From JAPPLB01 sp965206655 (GTDB lineage Bacteria; Acidobacteriota; Terriglobia; Bryobacterales; UBA6623): a DNA stretch of 64,000 nt. The translations under genes and the position numbers were made by a program. Each line of letters starts with the position of its first letter. The stretch's first letter is position 1. This document shows positions 45,607 to 54,458 of this stretch, one piece after another. The notes under the pieces were generated by a model, which made no database searches, was not told where the DNA came from, and was given only the letters and a program-made list of their open reading frames with translations. Location of the stretch: the NCBI GenBank assembly GCA_965206655.1, contig CBDBKC010000036.1:434001-498000 (forward strand). Direction: 5' to 3'.

Positions 45607-47242
45607 ATGTAGATCCCCCACCTCGTACTTCGCCCAACTCCGGCATATCCGCATCGGCCTTAGCCCAGACCCGGCTCAACTCCTCGCAAGTCAGCGCCGC
45701 TCCGGCCTCATCCCCAGCCGCCGCCTGGGCCCGAGCCAGTCCCAGAAGCGAAAGCGCCCTCCGGGGAGCGCGATCCAGAGCCTTCTTGAACTCTTCGACC
45801 GCTTCCTCGGGCCGCTTCAAATCGAGCAAAACCTCTCCAAAGTACTCATGAGCCGGCTTCACCGGATTCGGAGGCCCATATGAAAGAGCCAGACTATCCT
45901 CTATCTCCGCCGCCGCCTTGAGAGTCTCAACAGCCCGAGGCGCACGGCCCTCCGCCAGATCGATCGCGGCCTCCAGCTCCCGAGCAAGCACCAATGCCTC
46001 ACGAACATCGCTCGACAGCGGTTGGTTCTCGTGAACCTTGTTTCTCTTCACGTCGAGTAGCGCTGTCAGTTTCGCTAACAACGGCCGAGCCGCCGCCACA
46101 TCACCCGTCTTCACGGCGCTGAATCCCCGGGTAAACAAATCAATCGCCAGCGATGACATCGCCAGCCCAGAAGTATCCACTTCAATCGAATCGCCATCCC
46201 ACCGCCGCGTCCCGATCCGGTAATGGGCGAGCAAGGCGACAAGGTGCCGCCGCGTCGTCTTCGACCCCGTGGCCTTCGTATCGGCTTCGATGATCGAGAG
46301 TTGCTCCCGAGCGTCCCTGTAACGCCCCTGCTGCAAGTGGCCGTATTCAAGCCACAACAGGGCGTGGTAGCTCCGCTCGTCGACGGACAGTTTTTTGCGC
46401 TTCACCCGCGCATCCGAAGCCTCCCAAGCGTCCACATTCGAGGCCACGACATCGTCCCACATGCCCAGCGCCGTGAAAATATGCGACGGCATGTGCAGCG
46501 CGTGCGTCGCGGCCGGAGCGATCTTCGCGTAGGCTCGAGCCGCCCGCAGCCCGAGCGGCGCATGGACAGGGTCGTCAAAAGAATGAATCAAATAATGTGC
46601 CGCTCCCGGATGGTTGGGATTCTCGGCGAACACTGACTCCGCGATCGAGGCCGCCCGCATGTAGATGCGGTAGTCCCGCTGGTCATGCGAAGTCCCCAAC
46701 GTGGCCAGGGCCGAGAAAGCGACCGCTTCCAGATCATCCGGATACTTCTCGGCCAGCCGTACCATCGCTTGTTGATACGCGATGTCGCGTTCGAGCTTCG
46801 TGCCTTCCCCATAGAGCACATCCAGGGCCCGCAAATAGTCCTTCTCACGCTCCGTCGGCGCTTTCGCCAGCCGATCCTCGGGAGTGCTCCCTAAACCATC
46901 CAGCACCTCTCGCGCCGCCTCCAGATCCTGCTGCTCCCAAAGCGGATGGTTGTGGGTCATCGCCTCGCCCCAATAAGCCATCGCGAAATCCGGCTCGACC
47001 TCCCGGGCCGCGGCAAAGGCCTCCTGCGCGTCGTCGTACTCAAAACTGTGGAGCAGCAGAACACCCTGCAAAAAGTGTTCCCGCGCCGCGGCGGACCCCG
47101 AGGTAGGAAAGTCAACGGACCCCAGATGAGAGCCGTCGGCCAAAGCATCCGCAACCGGCGGGGCCCCGCAACCCAGCCAGCCAAGGGTCGTCCACCCCAG
47201 CACTCCCAACATAAGCAACTTCAAATCGGTACGCATTTTCAT
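45605..47242 (-). CDS. TPR-containing lipoprotein
   Basis: 545 residues. The N-terminus has a signal with a LGC lipobox (LGVLGWTTLGWLGCG). TPR-like helical repeats follow (EYDDAQEAFAAAREVEPDFA, EEAVEEFKKALDRAPRRALS), with the block AAHYLIHSFDDPVHAPLGLR and THALHMPSHIFTALGMWDDV that recurs in a family of secreted TPR proteins of unknown role. It is probably attached to a membrane as a scaffold. The IS4 element is inserted at its stop codon, but the coding end is intact. Confidence 0.88.
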   Translation of the reverse strand: MKMRTDLKLLMLGVLGWTTLGWLGCGAPPVADALADGSHLGSVDFPTSGSAAAREHFLQGVLLLHSFEYDDAQEAFAAAREVEPDFAMAYWGEAMTHNHPLWEQQDLEAAREVLDGLGSTPEDRLAKAPTEREKDYLRALDVLYGEGTKLERDIAYQQAMVRLAEKYPDDLEAVAFSALATLGTSHDQRDYRIYMRAASIAESVFAENPNHPGAAHYLIHSFDDPVHAPLGLRAARAYAKIAPAATHALHMPSHIFTALGMWDDVVASNVDAWEASDARVKRKKLSVDERSYHALLWLEYGHLQQGRYRDAREQLSIIEADTKATGSKTTRRHLVALLAHYRIGTRRWDGDSIEVDTSGLAMSSLAIDLFTRGFSAVKTGDVAAARPLLAKLTALLDVKRNKVHENQPLSSDVREALVLARELEAAIDLAEGRAPRAVETLKAAAEIEDSLALSYGPPNPVKPAHEYFGEVLLDLKRPEEAVEEFKKALDRAPRRALSLLGLARAQAAAGDEAGAALTCEELSRVWAKADADMPELGEVRGGGST

Positions 47243-47272
47243 TTCCTCCGTCGTTCCCGGTCAAGTGTACAA

Positions 47273-47320
47273 CCCAGCATCGCCCGAGGCCAGCCTGGAT
47301 TTGCCGGCCGCCCGCACTCT
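47273..47320 (+). repeat. Direct repeat, copy 1
   Basis: About 48 bases beginning CCCAGCATCGCCCGAGGCCA, repeated with a few mismatches at 47444-47491. Confidence 0.75.
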
Positions 47321-47349
47321 AGCAGTCCGTGGTGAAGGTCCGTCTGCGC

Positions 47350-47446
47350 GAAAAAAGGGTACAGCCACCGGTTTTCACGACCGAGGCTCATTGGGAACAA
47401 AGCACTTAGGCAAGCGAAAACCGGATGGCAGTCCCCCTTTTTTCCC
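47350..47446. repeat. Inverted-repeat element, copy D
   Basis: Arms AAAAAAGGGTACAGCCACCG (left) and the complement of AAAAAAGGGGGACTGCCATC (right) both run on into CGGTTTTC, giving about 26 paired bases with mismatches. The AAAAAAGGG..ACAG theme matches the ends of copies A-C, so it belongs to the same broad family but has a different interior. Confidence 0.6.
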
Positions 47447-47491
47447 AGCATCGTCCGACGCCAGCCTGGATTTACCAGCCGCCCGCACTTT
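47444..47491 (+). repeat. Direct repeat, copy 2
   Basis: Begins CCCAGCATCGTCCGACGCCA and matches copy 1 over about 48 bases with a few mismatches, 171 bases away. The two copies frame the palindromic element. Confidence 0.75.
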
Positions 47492-47825
47492 AACTCTCCT
47501 ATCTCAGGCCCGGTGAGGGCGGATGGAACAAAATGGCACACTTAGACGCCGTTTTTGTGCCACCGCCCTACCCTTTTATAACCCCGGAAGCGGCTGCGAG
47601 CGGCCCTCGTGGGATGGAAGGCGTTGATATGAAAGGAGATCAATATTTGCAGGGCTCGTGACCGCCGAGGGTCACAAGGCCGGCGATTCTTTTATTCCTT
47701 ATTTATCAATGACTTGCGTTTTTCCGGGCCGCCTATCCAGCGTCTCTCGGGTTATAAGGGAACCGAGGAGGAGCGGTACGGAAACAAGCTTTCCGTGTTT
47801 AGGGATCGCTCCAGGAGGTCTTAGC

Positions 47826-48278
47826 ATGCCGACGCTTAGGGAAATCATTGCTCAGGAAGAAGAAAAACCCGAAGGGATTGACCGGTTAACGCCGGTGCAG
47901 CAGGGCGCCATCACAGCCCTGCTCGAAACGCGAACGATGGGTACCGCCGCCGCGAAAGCGGGTATCGGGCGCACGACACTGTACCGCTGGCTACGCACGG
48001 ACAAGAATTTTCGCAAGGAGTATGGTGAGGTTCGGAGGGAAACCATGAGACATACGACGGCCCGACTTCAGGAGATTTCCAAGAACGCCCCCGAAGCGTT
48101 GCTAGCTATTATCGTTGACCCGAAGACGCCTTCAGCGGCTCGAGTCAGCGCCATTCGCACGACTCTTGACTACGCTTACCGGTCCGTCGAGCTCGAGGAC
48201 ATTGAAGGGCGGCTTGTAGATGTTGAGGAAGCGATGAAGAGGCAGGGGGGGCCGGCTTGGGGAGGGAATCGGGGCTGA
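47826..48278 (+). CDS. Orphan phage-type helix-turn-helix protein
   Basis: 150 residues from the ATG at 47826 with a strong AGGAGGTCTTAGC ahead. An HTH is visible in MGTAAAKAGIGRTTLYRWLR followed by TDKNFRKEYGEVRRETMRHT. The layout (HTH, then helices with SAARVSAIRTTLDYAYRSVE) resembles the phBC6A51-like phage proteins and terminase-small-subunit-like HTH proteins. It is normally found in prophages, yet no phage gene is nearby. It stands between two repeat elements, which suggests that it moved here or is a remnant. Confidence 0.7.
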   Translation: MPTLREIIAQEEEKPEGIDRLTPVQQGAITALLETRTMGTAAAKAGIGRTTLYRWLRTDKNFRKEYGEVRRETMRHTTARLQEISKNAPEALLAIIVDPKTPSAARVSAIRTTLDYAYRSVELEDIEGRLVDVEEAMKRQGGPAWGGNRG

Positions 48279-48298
48279 GGCGTAACGGGTTGCGCCTA

Positions 48299-48410
48299 AG
48301 GGGGCTGTGAAAAAAATGGGGACAGTCCACGGCGCGCCGCTTGTGAGTGCTGCGAACAAAGCAGTTACGTGGGCGGCGCTTGGTACAGTCCCCGTTTTCT
48401 CACAGCCTCT
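48299..48410. repeat. Dispersed ~110-bp inverted-repeat element, copy B
   Basis: Left end AGGGGCTGTGAAAAAA, right end the near complement (GTTTTCTCACAGCCTCT). The interior CCACGGCGCGCCGCTTGTGA, then TTGGTACAGTCCCCGTTTT, matches copy A base for base over most of its length. It has no reading frame. Confidence 0.8.
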
Positions 48411-48461
48411 AAGCCCGCGGCTCGCGCCAGTGAGTCGGCCTTAAACCCGGACTCGATCCCC

Positions 48462-51166
48462 TCAGTTCCGCACCTTGGCCCGCCAGTTCGTGATCACGGT
48501 TACGGCTGCGGTCGTGGCTTCGCCGGTTCGGTTGCCGATGAGAAATCTCTTGCCGTCCGAGGCCACGTCGTAGGCGCGCAAACGGGCTCCAGTGGGCTGT
48601 TTCCCGATTCGTGTCAGAAAGAGCGCTTCGGGGACGCCCGCCTGGATGGCATCACCCGCCTCGATGGAAACCGCCATGAGTGTTCCGTCTGGGTCAATGT
48701 AATAGAGTTCCTTCCCGTCACCACGCCAGCGGGGCTGTGTGCCGCCCTCGGTAGAGACCTTCCATTCCCGGTCGCTTTCGGGGAAGGGGCGCATATAGAC
48801 CTCGAGCCGGCCTGACTGATCCGAGCCATAGGCAACCCAGCGGGTATCGGGCGAGAATCGGGCACCCCCCTCGCGAAACTCGGTCGCCAGGAAGGGAGAC
48901 GGCGGTTCGCCATCGAGGGGAAACTCCCAGATATCGAAGCTGGTGTTGGCGCCTTGAACGCTGCAAAGCAGAGGGCGCCCGTTCCGGGGCCAGTCGCACC
49001 CGTATGTGAATGGAACTCGTTGGTCCGCGGGGAGTAGTGGCTCAGCGTCACCGGCGCCGCCGGTGGGCTTCGTGTACGTGGCGGCTGTCCCCTCCCGACC
49101 GGTCGCGAAGGCGATCAGGCCTCCATCGGGAGACCACACAGGCCCGCCATCCCAACTGGGATCGGACGTGAAACGTGACATCGTTCCGCGCTCCAACTCG
49201 TAGATCCAGATGTCCAGGGAATCATCTTGTCGGATGGTAAGGGCAACTCTTTTCCCATTGGGGGATAGATCCAATCCCGCGATGTTTTGGGGGTTCGCTA
49301 TCCGCTGGATCTCCGATCCCTCCCGGTCGAACCACGCAAGCTGAACTTCGGGTCTCGTAGATCGGCCCGCGGCAGCCAAGGTTCCGTTGTTCGCCGCCGA
49401 GAAGCCGTAATTGCCGATATGCCTTGCGCTCCCAACGGCTTCGAGGACTGGAAAGAGGTCCCCGGCGAGTTCAAGACCGTCCGCATCGAACGGCTGTGCC
49501 ATCAAGCTTCCTTCGCGGACAAAGAGGATGAAACCCTCGTCCGTAGAACCAGGCACATAGAGGGCGTTCGATTCATCGCTGAGAAGCCGTCGGGGAGGTT
49601 CCCCGTCCATAGACCCTAGGAAGATGCCTGACTCATCGTCCCCCTGTGGACTCCGGTCCACGTAGAGGAAGTGTTGACCGTCCGGCAGGAGATGAGGGAA
49701 TCGCCGAGACACGTCCTCCGATTCGTCGCCCGTGATGACAGGAACCGGCTCGCCGCCCGTGGCCGACACTCGTTGAAACCCGCCAAACGGATTCGGGGCA
49801 AAGAGGATAACCCCTTCTTCGTTCCAGCTTCCGCCGCGTCCGTCGCGGGCATCGCAAAGCGACTGGCAGGCCCGCCGGCCAGGGCGATCTTCTTGAGTTT
49901 GCCTTGGGCGAAGAAGCCGATGTAGCGGCTGTCGGGCGACCAGAACGGAAACGTGGCGCCTTCCGTTCCGGCCAGCTCGCGGATTTCCAGTGAATCGAGC
50001 GAGCGCAAGAGCATGGGGCTGGCCTCCCCCTCGGCGTGAAGGGCCACAGCGAGATGACGGCCATCGGGTGAGAGGCTGAGCGTGTGAATTCGGGCTGCTT
50101 CCGGCAGCGAGACGCTGAATTCGTAAGTGGGTTGGTCAGGAGGCGCCTGGGTGAAGTGCAGAAACGCCAACACGCCTGCTATGACGACGGCTAGGGCAGC
50201 GATGATCCAAGGGAGCTTGACGTTCTTCTTAGTCGTGTCCAGACCGGCGTGAGCGCCGGTCGCTACTTGAGTGCCGGTCACTACCGCGGGCACGGCATGC
50301 CGTGCCCCTACAGGCCCGGATACAGCTTGCATGATGGTCGACCGCCCCGACTTGAGCTTCTCACCCAGCGTCCGCAGATCCCGCACGATCTCTTGCGTCG
50401 ACCCAGGCCGATCCTCGCGGTCCTTCGCCAAGCACTTGCCGACGATGAACTCCAGCTCCATCGGCACGCCCGCGCGAATGCCCGTCAGCGGTTCCGGCTC
50501 CTGGTGAACAATCTCGAACAGCAATGCCTGGTCGTACTCCCCCTGAAACGGACGCTCGCCTCGCACCATCTCGTAAAGCACAACCCCCAGCGCCCAAATG
50601 TCCGAGCGATTGTCGACCTCGATGCCCTGCGCCTGCTCGGGGGACATGTAGGCGACCGTCCCCATCGTCTGGTCGCCCTTGGTAAGCCGCGACGCTTCCG
50701 TCAGCCGCGCCAACCCGAAGTCCATAATCGTCGCGCGGCCCTTCTCATCCACCATCACGTTCGCCGGCTTGATGTCGCGGTGAACCACTCCTTCTTCATG
50801 CGCCGCTTCCAGGCCTTCGGCGACCTGCCGGCCGATGTCGAGAACATCCTTCAGCGGAAGCGGCCCGCGCTCAATCCGCGCCTCCAGCGGCTCGCCTTTG
50901 ATGAACGCCATCGAGATGAACGTTCGCCCCTGCGCCTCATCGATCTCGTACACCGGACAGATGTTCGGATGATGCAACCCCGCCGCGGCCCGCGCCTCGC
51001 GCAGAAAGCGCGCCTTGGCTTCTTCGTCGTTGAGCAGATGACCTGCCAGGAACTTCAGCGCCACCGTCCGTCCAAGCTTGGTGTCCTCGGCCTTGTAGAC
51101 GACACCCATGCCGCCTTCACCGAGCTTCTCGGTGATGCGGTAGTGCGAGATGGTTTGGCCGATCAA
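48462..51166 (-). pseudogene. Ser/Thr protein kinase with PD40 propeller, one frameshift
   Basis: From a TTG at 51166 (GGAGA upstream) the kinase domain is complete: GEGGMG loop (16-21), catalytic Lys38, HRDIKPANV (Asp131), DFG (149-151) and MSPEQAQGIEVDNRSDIWAL. A linker, one membrane segment (LPWIIAALAVVIAGVLAFLH) and PD40 repeats (LSPDGRHLAVAL, FWSPDSRYIGFF) follow. After IALAGGP the frame is lost. Adding one base in GGGCCTGCC near 49870 continues it as SWNEEGVILFAPNPFGGF and on to 48462. Intact, this would be a ~900-residue membrane kinase of a type frequent in Acidobacteria. The kinase half alone remains translatable. Confidence 0.85.
50243..50307. repeat. Two palindromes inside the kinase linker coding sequence
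   Basis: ACCGGCG-tgag-CGCCGGT (50243-50260) and the perfect 20-base palindrome GGGCACGGCATGCCGTGCCC (50288-50307). They are translated in frame as part of the linker (GARHAVPAVV, GTQVATGAHA), which looks unlike the rest of the kinase. Confidence 0.8.
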
Positions 51167-51227
51167 GAATTGTCTCCGGTTAGGGGAATTGTACCTTTGT
51201 CGGGGCTGTGTGCGGGAGGTATTTCGC

Positions 51228-51313
51228 GGGCTTGCGCCCACAGACGCGCAGGTTTAGACTTGCGCTCCGCAGGCTGCGCCCGCGGACGCGCGGTTTTACA
51301 ACCGCGCCTCCTT
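51228..51313. repeat. Degenerate ~40-base tandem repeat upstream of the kinase
   Basis: Two imperfect units: one around TTGCGCCCACAGACGCGCAG and one around GCTGCGCCCGCGGACGCGCG, each followed by a TTTA/TTTT spacer and a partial complement of its start. It lies in the gap between the kinase and the glycosyltransferase operon. Confidence 0.5.
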
Positions 51314-51463
51314 CCCTTGTTGTGGATGGCGCGAATTTTGGGTCCCTCCGGCGACCGGTCTCTGCCTGGAGCCGCGTCAGTTGTCGCGGCTATCCGAAGC
51401 TGAGACAGTACCCTCCCGTTCAGGGGCGTTGCAAACAGGCTTCGTTATACTTGTTTGAACCCT

Positions 51464-51574
51464 GGAAGGTGTGAAAAAATGCTGGGACAGTCAGCCGCGC
51501 TTCGCCTAAGTTCCTGCAAATCAATAAGTGATATGGCCCGCGCTTGTGACAGTCCCGATTTTTTCACACCTTCC
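51464..51574. repeat. Dispersed ~110-bp inverted-repeat element, copy C
   Basis: A perfect 17-bp inverted repeat GGAAGGTGTGAAAAAAT at 51464-51480 and its complement at 51558-51574. GGGACAGTC (left) and GACAGTCCC (right) sit just inside the arms. The interior differs from copies A and B. It ends 8 bases before the glycosyltransferase start. Confidence 0.8.
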
Positions 51575-51582
51575 TGCTCCCT

Positions 51583-52542
51583 ATGCGTTCCATCAGCGCT
51601 GAAACGCGGCTGACGGCCGTGGTTGTTTGTTACCGCGACGCGCCGGCTGTCCCGATCATGTACGAACGCCTGACGGGCGTTTTCGCGAAACTTGGCGTTG
51701 ATTACGAGATCATCTTTGTCAACGACGCCAGCCCGGATGATGCCCGTGAAGTGCTCGCCGAGCTGGCGGCGCGGGATTCGAAGGTCGTTGTCATCAACCA
51801 CGCCCGCAACTTCGGTTCGCAAAGCGGCTTCACGAGCGGGATGCGGATCGCGACCGGCGATGCGGTGATTCTGCTTGACGGGGATCTGCAGGATCCGCCG
51901 GAGCTGATCGAAGATTTTTGCCGCGAATGGCAAGCCGGCTACGACGTGGTTTACGGCGAGCGGACGAAGCGCGAAGCGCCGCTGCTGATGGGGGGCGCTT
52001 ATAAGCTGTTCTACCGGCTGTTTCGGGCCTTGTCGTACGTGCCGATCCCGGTGGACGCGGGGGATTTCTCGCTGCTTGACCGGCGGGTTGTCGATGCGCT
52101 GAACGCTATGCCGGAGAAGAACCGCTTTCTGCGGGGACTGCGCGCCTGGGCGGGTTTTAGGCAGAAGGGCGTCCCTTATGTTCGGCCCGAGCGGATGTTT
52201 GGACGCAGTTCGAACTCATTGCTCAAGAACATCGGGTGGGCGAGCAAGGCGATCTTCTCGTTCTCGTACGCGCCGCTAAGGATGATCACGGTTGTCGCGC
52301 TCGTGACGGTTGTGCTTTCGCTGGGGCTGGCGATTTGGCAGGTGGCGTTTCGGCTGCTCTATCCGGCGGCGACGCCCGGCGGTCTGACGACGGTGATTGT
52401 GCTGATCTTGTTTCTGGGTGGGGTGCAGTTACTGTGCCTGGCGGTGATCGGAACGTATCTGGCGCATATTTACGACGAGGTCAAGCACCGGCCGCCGTAC
52501 ATCGTCGAGAGTATTCTTAACGATCCCGGCGAGCGCGAATAG
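51583..52542 (+). CDS. GT2 polyprenyl-phosphate glycosyltransferase (ArnC/GtrB-like)
   Basis: 319 residues. A GT-A domain begins AVVVCYRDAPAVPIMYERL, with VNDASPDDAREVL and the catalytic ILLDGDLQDPPELI (DxD-like), then two C-terminal membrane helices (MITVVALVTVVLSLGLAIW, TTVIVLILFLGGVQLLCLAV). Members charge undecaprenyl phosphate with a sugar for surface glycans. It opens a three-gene operon (8-base gap to the methyltransferase) and directly follows repeat copy C. Confidence 0.92.
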   Translation: MRSISAETRLTAVVVCYRDAPAVPIMYERLTGVFAKLGVDYEIIFVNDASPDDAREVLAELAARDSKVVVINHARNFGSQSGFTSGMRIATGDAVILLDGDLQDPPELIEDFCREWQAGYDVVYGERTKREAPLLMGGAYKLFYRLFRALSYVPIPVDAGDFSLLDRRVVDALNAMPEKNRFLRGLRAWAGFRQKGVPYVRPERMFGRSSNSLLKNIGWASKAIFSFSYAPLRMITVVALVTVVLSLGLAIWQVAFRLLYPAATPGGLTTVIVLILFLGGVQLLCLAVIGTYLAHIYDEVKHRPPYIVESILNDPGERE

Positions 52543-52549
52543 TAAGACG

Positions 52550-53473
52550 ATGCCGGGCGTTGAGCTTGTTGCGACGCGTTGTGCGATTTGTGAAACGGAA
52601 GGCGGCGCGACAACGGTTTACGAAGCGAACTTTCGGGTGGAGGATCTGGATGCGGCGCGGTTCTCGGCGCGGCGTCCGCCGGACGGGATTCATTACCGGA
52701 TTGTGCGCTGTGATGAGTGCGGACTGTTGCGTTCGGATCCGATTGCGGAAGTCGGGCTGGACGCGCTGTACGCGGAGAGCGAGTTCACTTATGGCGCGGA
52801 GACGGCCAATCTGAAGCGCACGTACGGGCGGTATCTGCGTGGGTTGCGTCGGTATCGGGAGCGGCGCGAGGCGCTTCTTGAAATCGGTTGCGGGAACGGC
52901 TTCTTTTTGGAGGAGGCTCTGGAGCAGGGTTACCGCGACGTCGCGGGTGTCGAACCGAGTGTCCGCGCGGCCGAGGCGGCGATGGAGAGGGTGCGAGGGA
53001 GCATCAAAGTCGGGACGTTCCGCCAGGGGCGATTCAGCGCGGGGAGCTTTGACGTGGTTTGTTTGTTTCAGGTGATGGACCACTTGGCGGACCCGGTCGC
53101 GGTTCTCGGGGAGGTTCGCAGGTTGTTGCGGCCGGGGGGGCTGCTGCTGACGATCCAGCACAACGCGGAGGCGGTGTCGGCGCGGTTGTTGGGTGAGAGC
53201 AGTCCGATTGTGGATATCGAGCACACGTATCTGTATACGCCGGATACGTTGTCTCGGCTTTGCGGGAAGACTGGTTTCGGCGTGCTCGATACGGGGGCGT
53301 CGTGGAATCGATACAGCTTGGGTTATCTGGCGCATCTGCTGCCGTTCGGTGGTTCGCTCAAGCGCGGAGTGACGGGATTGGTGAGTGCCGTTGGTATGGG
53401 GAAGGTGGCGGTGTGGGTTCCGCTGGGGAATTTTTGCTTGATTGCGCATCGGGAAGAGGATTCCAGGGGCTGA
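52550..53473 (+). CDS. SAM-dependent methyltransferase with N-terminal zinc ribbon
   Basis: 307 residues. Cys pairs CAICETEG and RCDECGLLRSDP form a zinc-binding N-terminal part. The class I methyltransferase motif EIGCGNGFFLEEALEQGYRD and the later FDVVCLFQVMDHLADPVAVL (acidic loop, motif II) follow. Such proteins methylate sugars in surface polysaccharide pathways, which fits the neighbouring GT2 and epimerase. It is co-directional and nearly contiguous with both. Confidence 0.88.
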   Translation: MPGVELVATRCAICETEGGATTVYEANFRVEDLDAARFSARRPPDGIHYRIVRCDECGLLRSDPIAEVGLDALYAESEFTYGAETANLKRTYGRYLRGLRRYRERREALLEIGCGNGFFLEEALEQGYRDVAGVEPSVRAAEAAMERVRGSIKVGTFRQGRFSAGSFDVVCLFQVMDHLADPVAVLGEVRRLLRPGGLLLTIQHNAEAVSARLLGESSPIVDIEHTYLYTPDTLSRLCGKTGFGVLDTGASWNRYSLGYLAHLLPFGGSLKRGVTGLVSAVGMGKVAVWVPLGNFCLIAHREEDSRG

Positions 53474-53489
53474 GCGCCGAGACGCTGAG

Positions 53490-54458
53490 ATGAAACGGGT
53501 GCTTATTACGGGTGGGACAGGTTTCGTTGGGGCGAATCTGGCGCGACGGTTGCTGGCGGATGGCTGTGAAGTGCATCTATTGGTGCGGCCCGGCTTTCGG
53601 GGTTGGCGGGTTGAGGGGGTTCGAGGAGATCTGCGGTTTCAAACGGCAACCTTGGAAGACACCGAGGCGGTTTCGAAAGCGGTGGCCGAGGTGAAGCCGG
53701 ATGCGGTTTTCCATCTGGCGGCTCACGGGGCGTATCCGGATCAAACCGACGGGCGGAGGATGTTTGCAACGAATGTGCTCGGGACGCGGAACTTGGTGAC
53801 GGCTTCGCTGGCTGCCGGTGTGGGGTCGATTGTTGTTGCCGGTTCTTCTTCCGAGTACGGCCGCGGTTCCGCGCCTCACTCGGAGGCTGATATTCCGAAT
53901 CCTGAGAACGACTACGGGCGAACGAAGGTCACGGCGACGGCTTGGTGTTCGTGGAAGGCGCGGGCAACTGGCGCGGCTATCACGACGCTGAGGCTGTATT
54001 CGGTGTATGGGCCGTGGGAGGAGCCGACGCGGCTGGTTCCGCGATTGATTGTGGAAGGTCGGCGGGGTAGGTTTCCGCTGCTGGCGAATCCGGCGACGGC
54101 TCGGGATTTTGTGTATGTGGACGACGCGGTGGAAGCTTTTGTGCGGGCGGCGGAGGCCGGGGCGAGCGGGGGTGGGGCGGTCTACAACGTGGGAACGGGG
54201 CGACAGACGACGTTGGCGGAAGCGGCCGGGGCGGCTGATGAGTTGTTTGGTCTTAGCGGGGAGCCGGTTTGGGGCGGCATGCCTGATCGCACGTGGGACA
54301 CGACTTGCTGGGTTGCGGACAATCGCCTCATTCGTGAGGCTCTGGGTTGGCGGCTGCGGACGGAGTTTCGTGGGGGGGTGCGGAAGACGTTGGAGTGGTA
54401 TGAAGCCAGTCCTGAGGTGCGGGATGTGTACGAGCGTGCGTCGAGCCATGTAGGCTAG
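53490..54458 (+). CDS. NAD-dependent sugar epimerase/dehydratase (extended SDR)
   Basis: 322 residues from the ATG at 53490. Rossmann motif KRVLITGGTGFVGANLARRL (1-20), the VFHLAAHGAYPDQTDGR block, the catalytic Ser region IVVAGSSSEYGRG and Tyr-Lys in NDYGRTKVTATA, then LRLYSVYGPWEEP. The YxxxK reads as YGRTK. The family modifies nucleotide sugars (for example UDP-glucose or dTDP-glucose derivatives). It completes a GT2-methyltransferase-epimerase operon for an envelope glycan. Confidence 0.92.
   Translation: MKRVLITGGTGFVGANLARRLLADGCEVHLLVRPGFRGWRVEGVRGDLRFQTATLEDTEAVSKAVAEVKPDAVFHLAAHGAYPDQTDGRRMFATNVLGTRNLVTASLAAGVGSIVVAGSSSEYGRGSAPHSEADIPNPENDYGRTKVTATAWCSWKARATGAAITTLRLYSVYGPWEEPTRLVPRLIVEGRRGRFPLLANPATARDFVYVDDAVEAFVRAAEAGASGGGAVYNVGTGRQTTLAEAAGAADELFGLSGEPVWGGMPDRTWDTTCWVADNRLIREALGWRLRTEFRGGVRKTLEWYEASPEVRDVYERASSHVG

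Larger units (their letters stand above)
47243..47825. other. Gap holding direct repeats and a hairpin element
   Basis: About 580 bases without a gene. It holds a ~48-base direct repeat pair and the palindrome between them (47273-47491), then A/T-rich sequence, and a small hairpin GTGACC-gccgag-GGTCAC near 47657. AGGAGG just before 47826 serves the next gene. I see no tRNA or riboswitch. Confidence 0.6.

Noticed and set aside
47273..47491. Possible CRISPR array
   Set aside because: Only two imperfect repeats with one 123-base spacer-like interior that is itself palindromic; no cas genes in the window.
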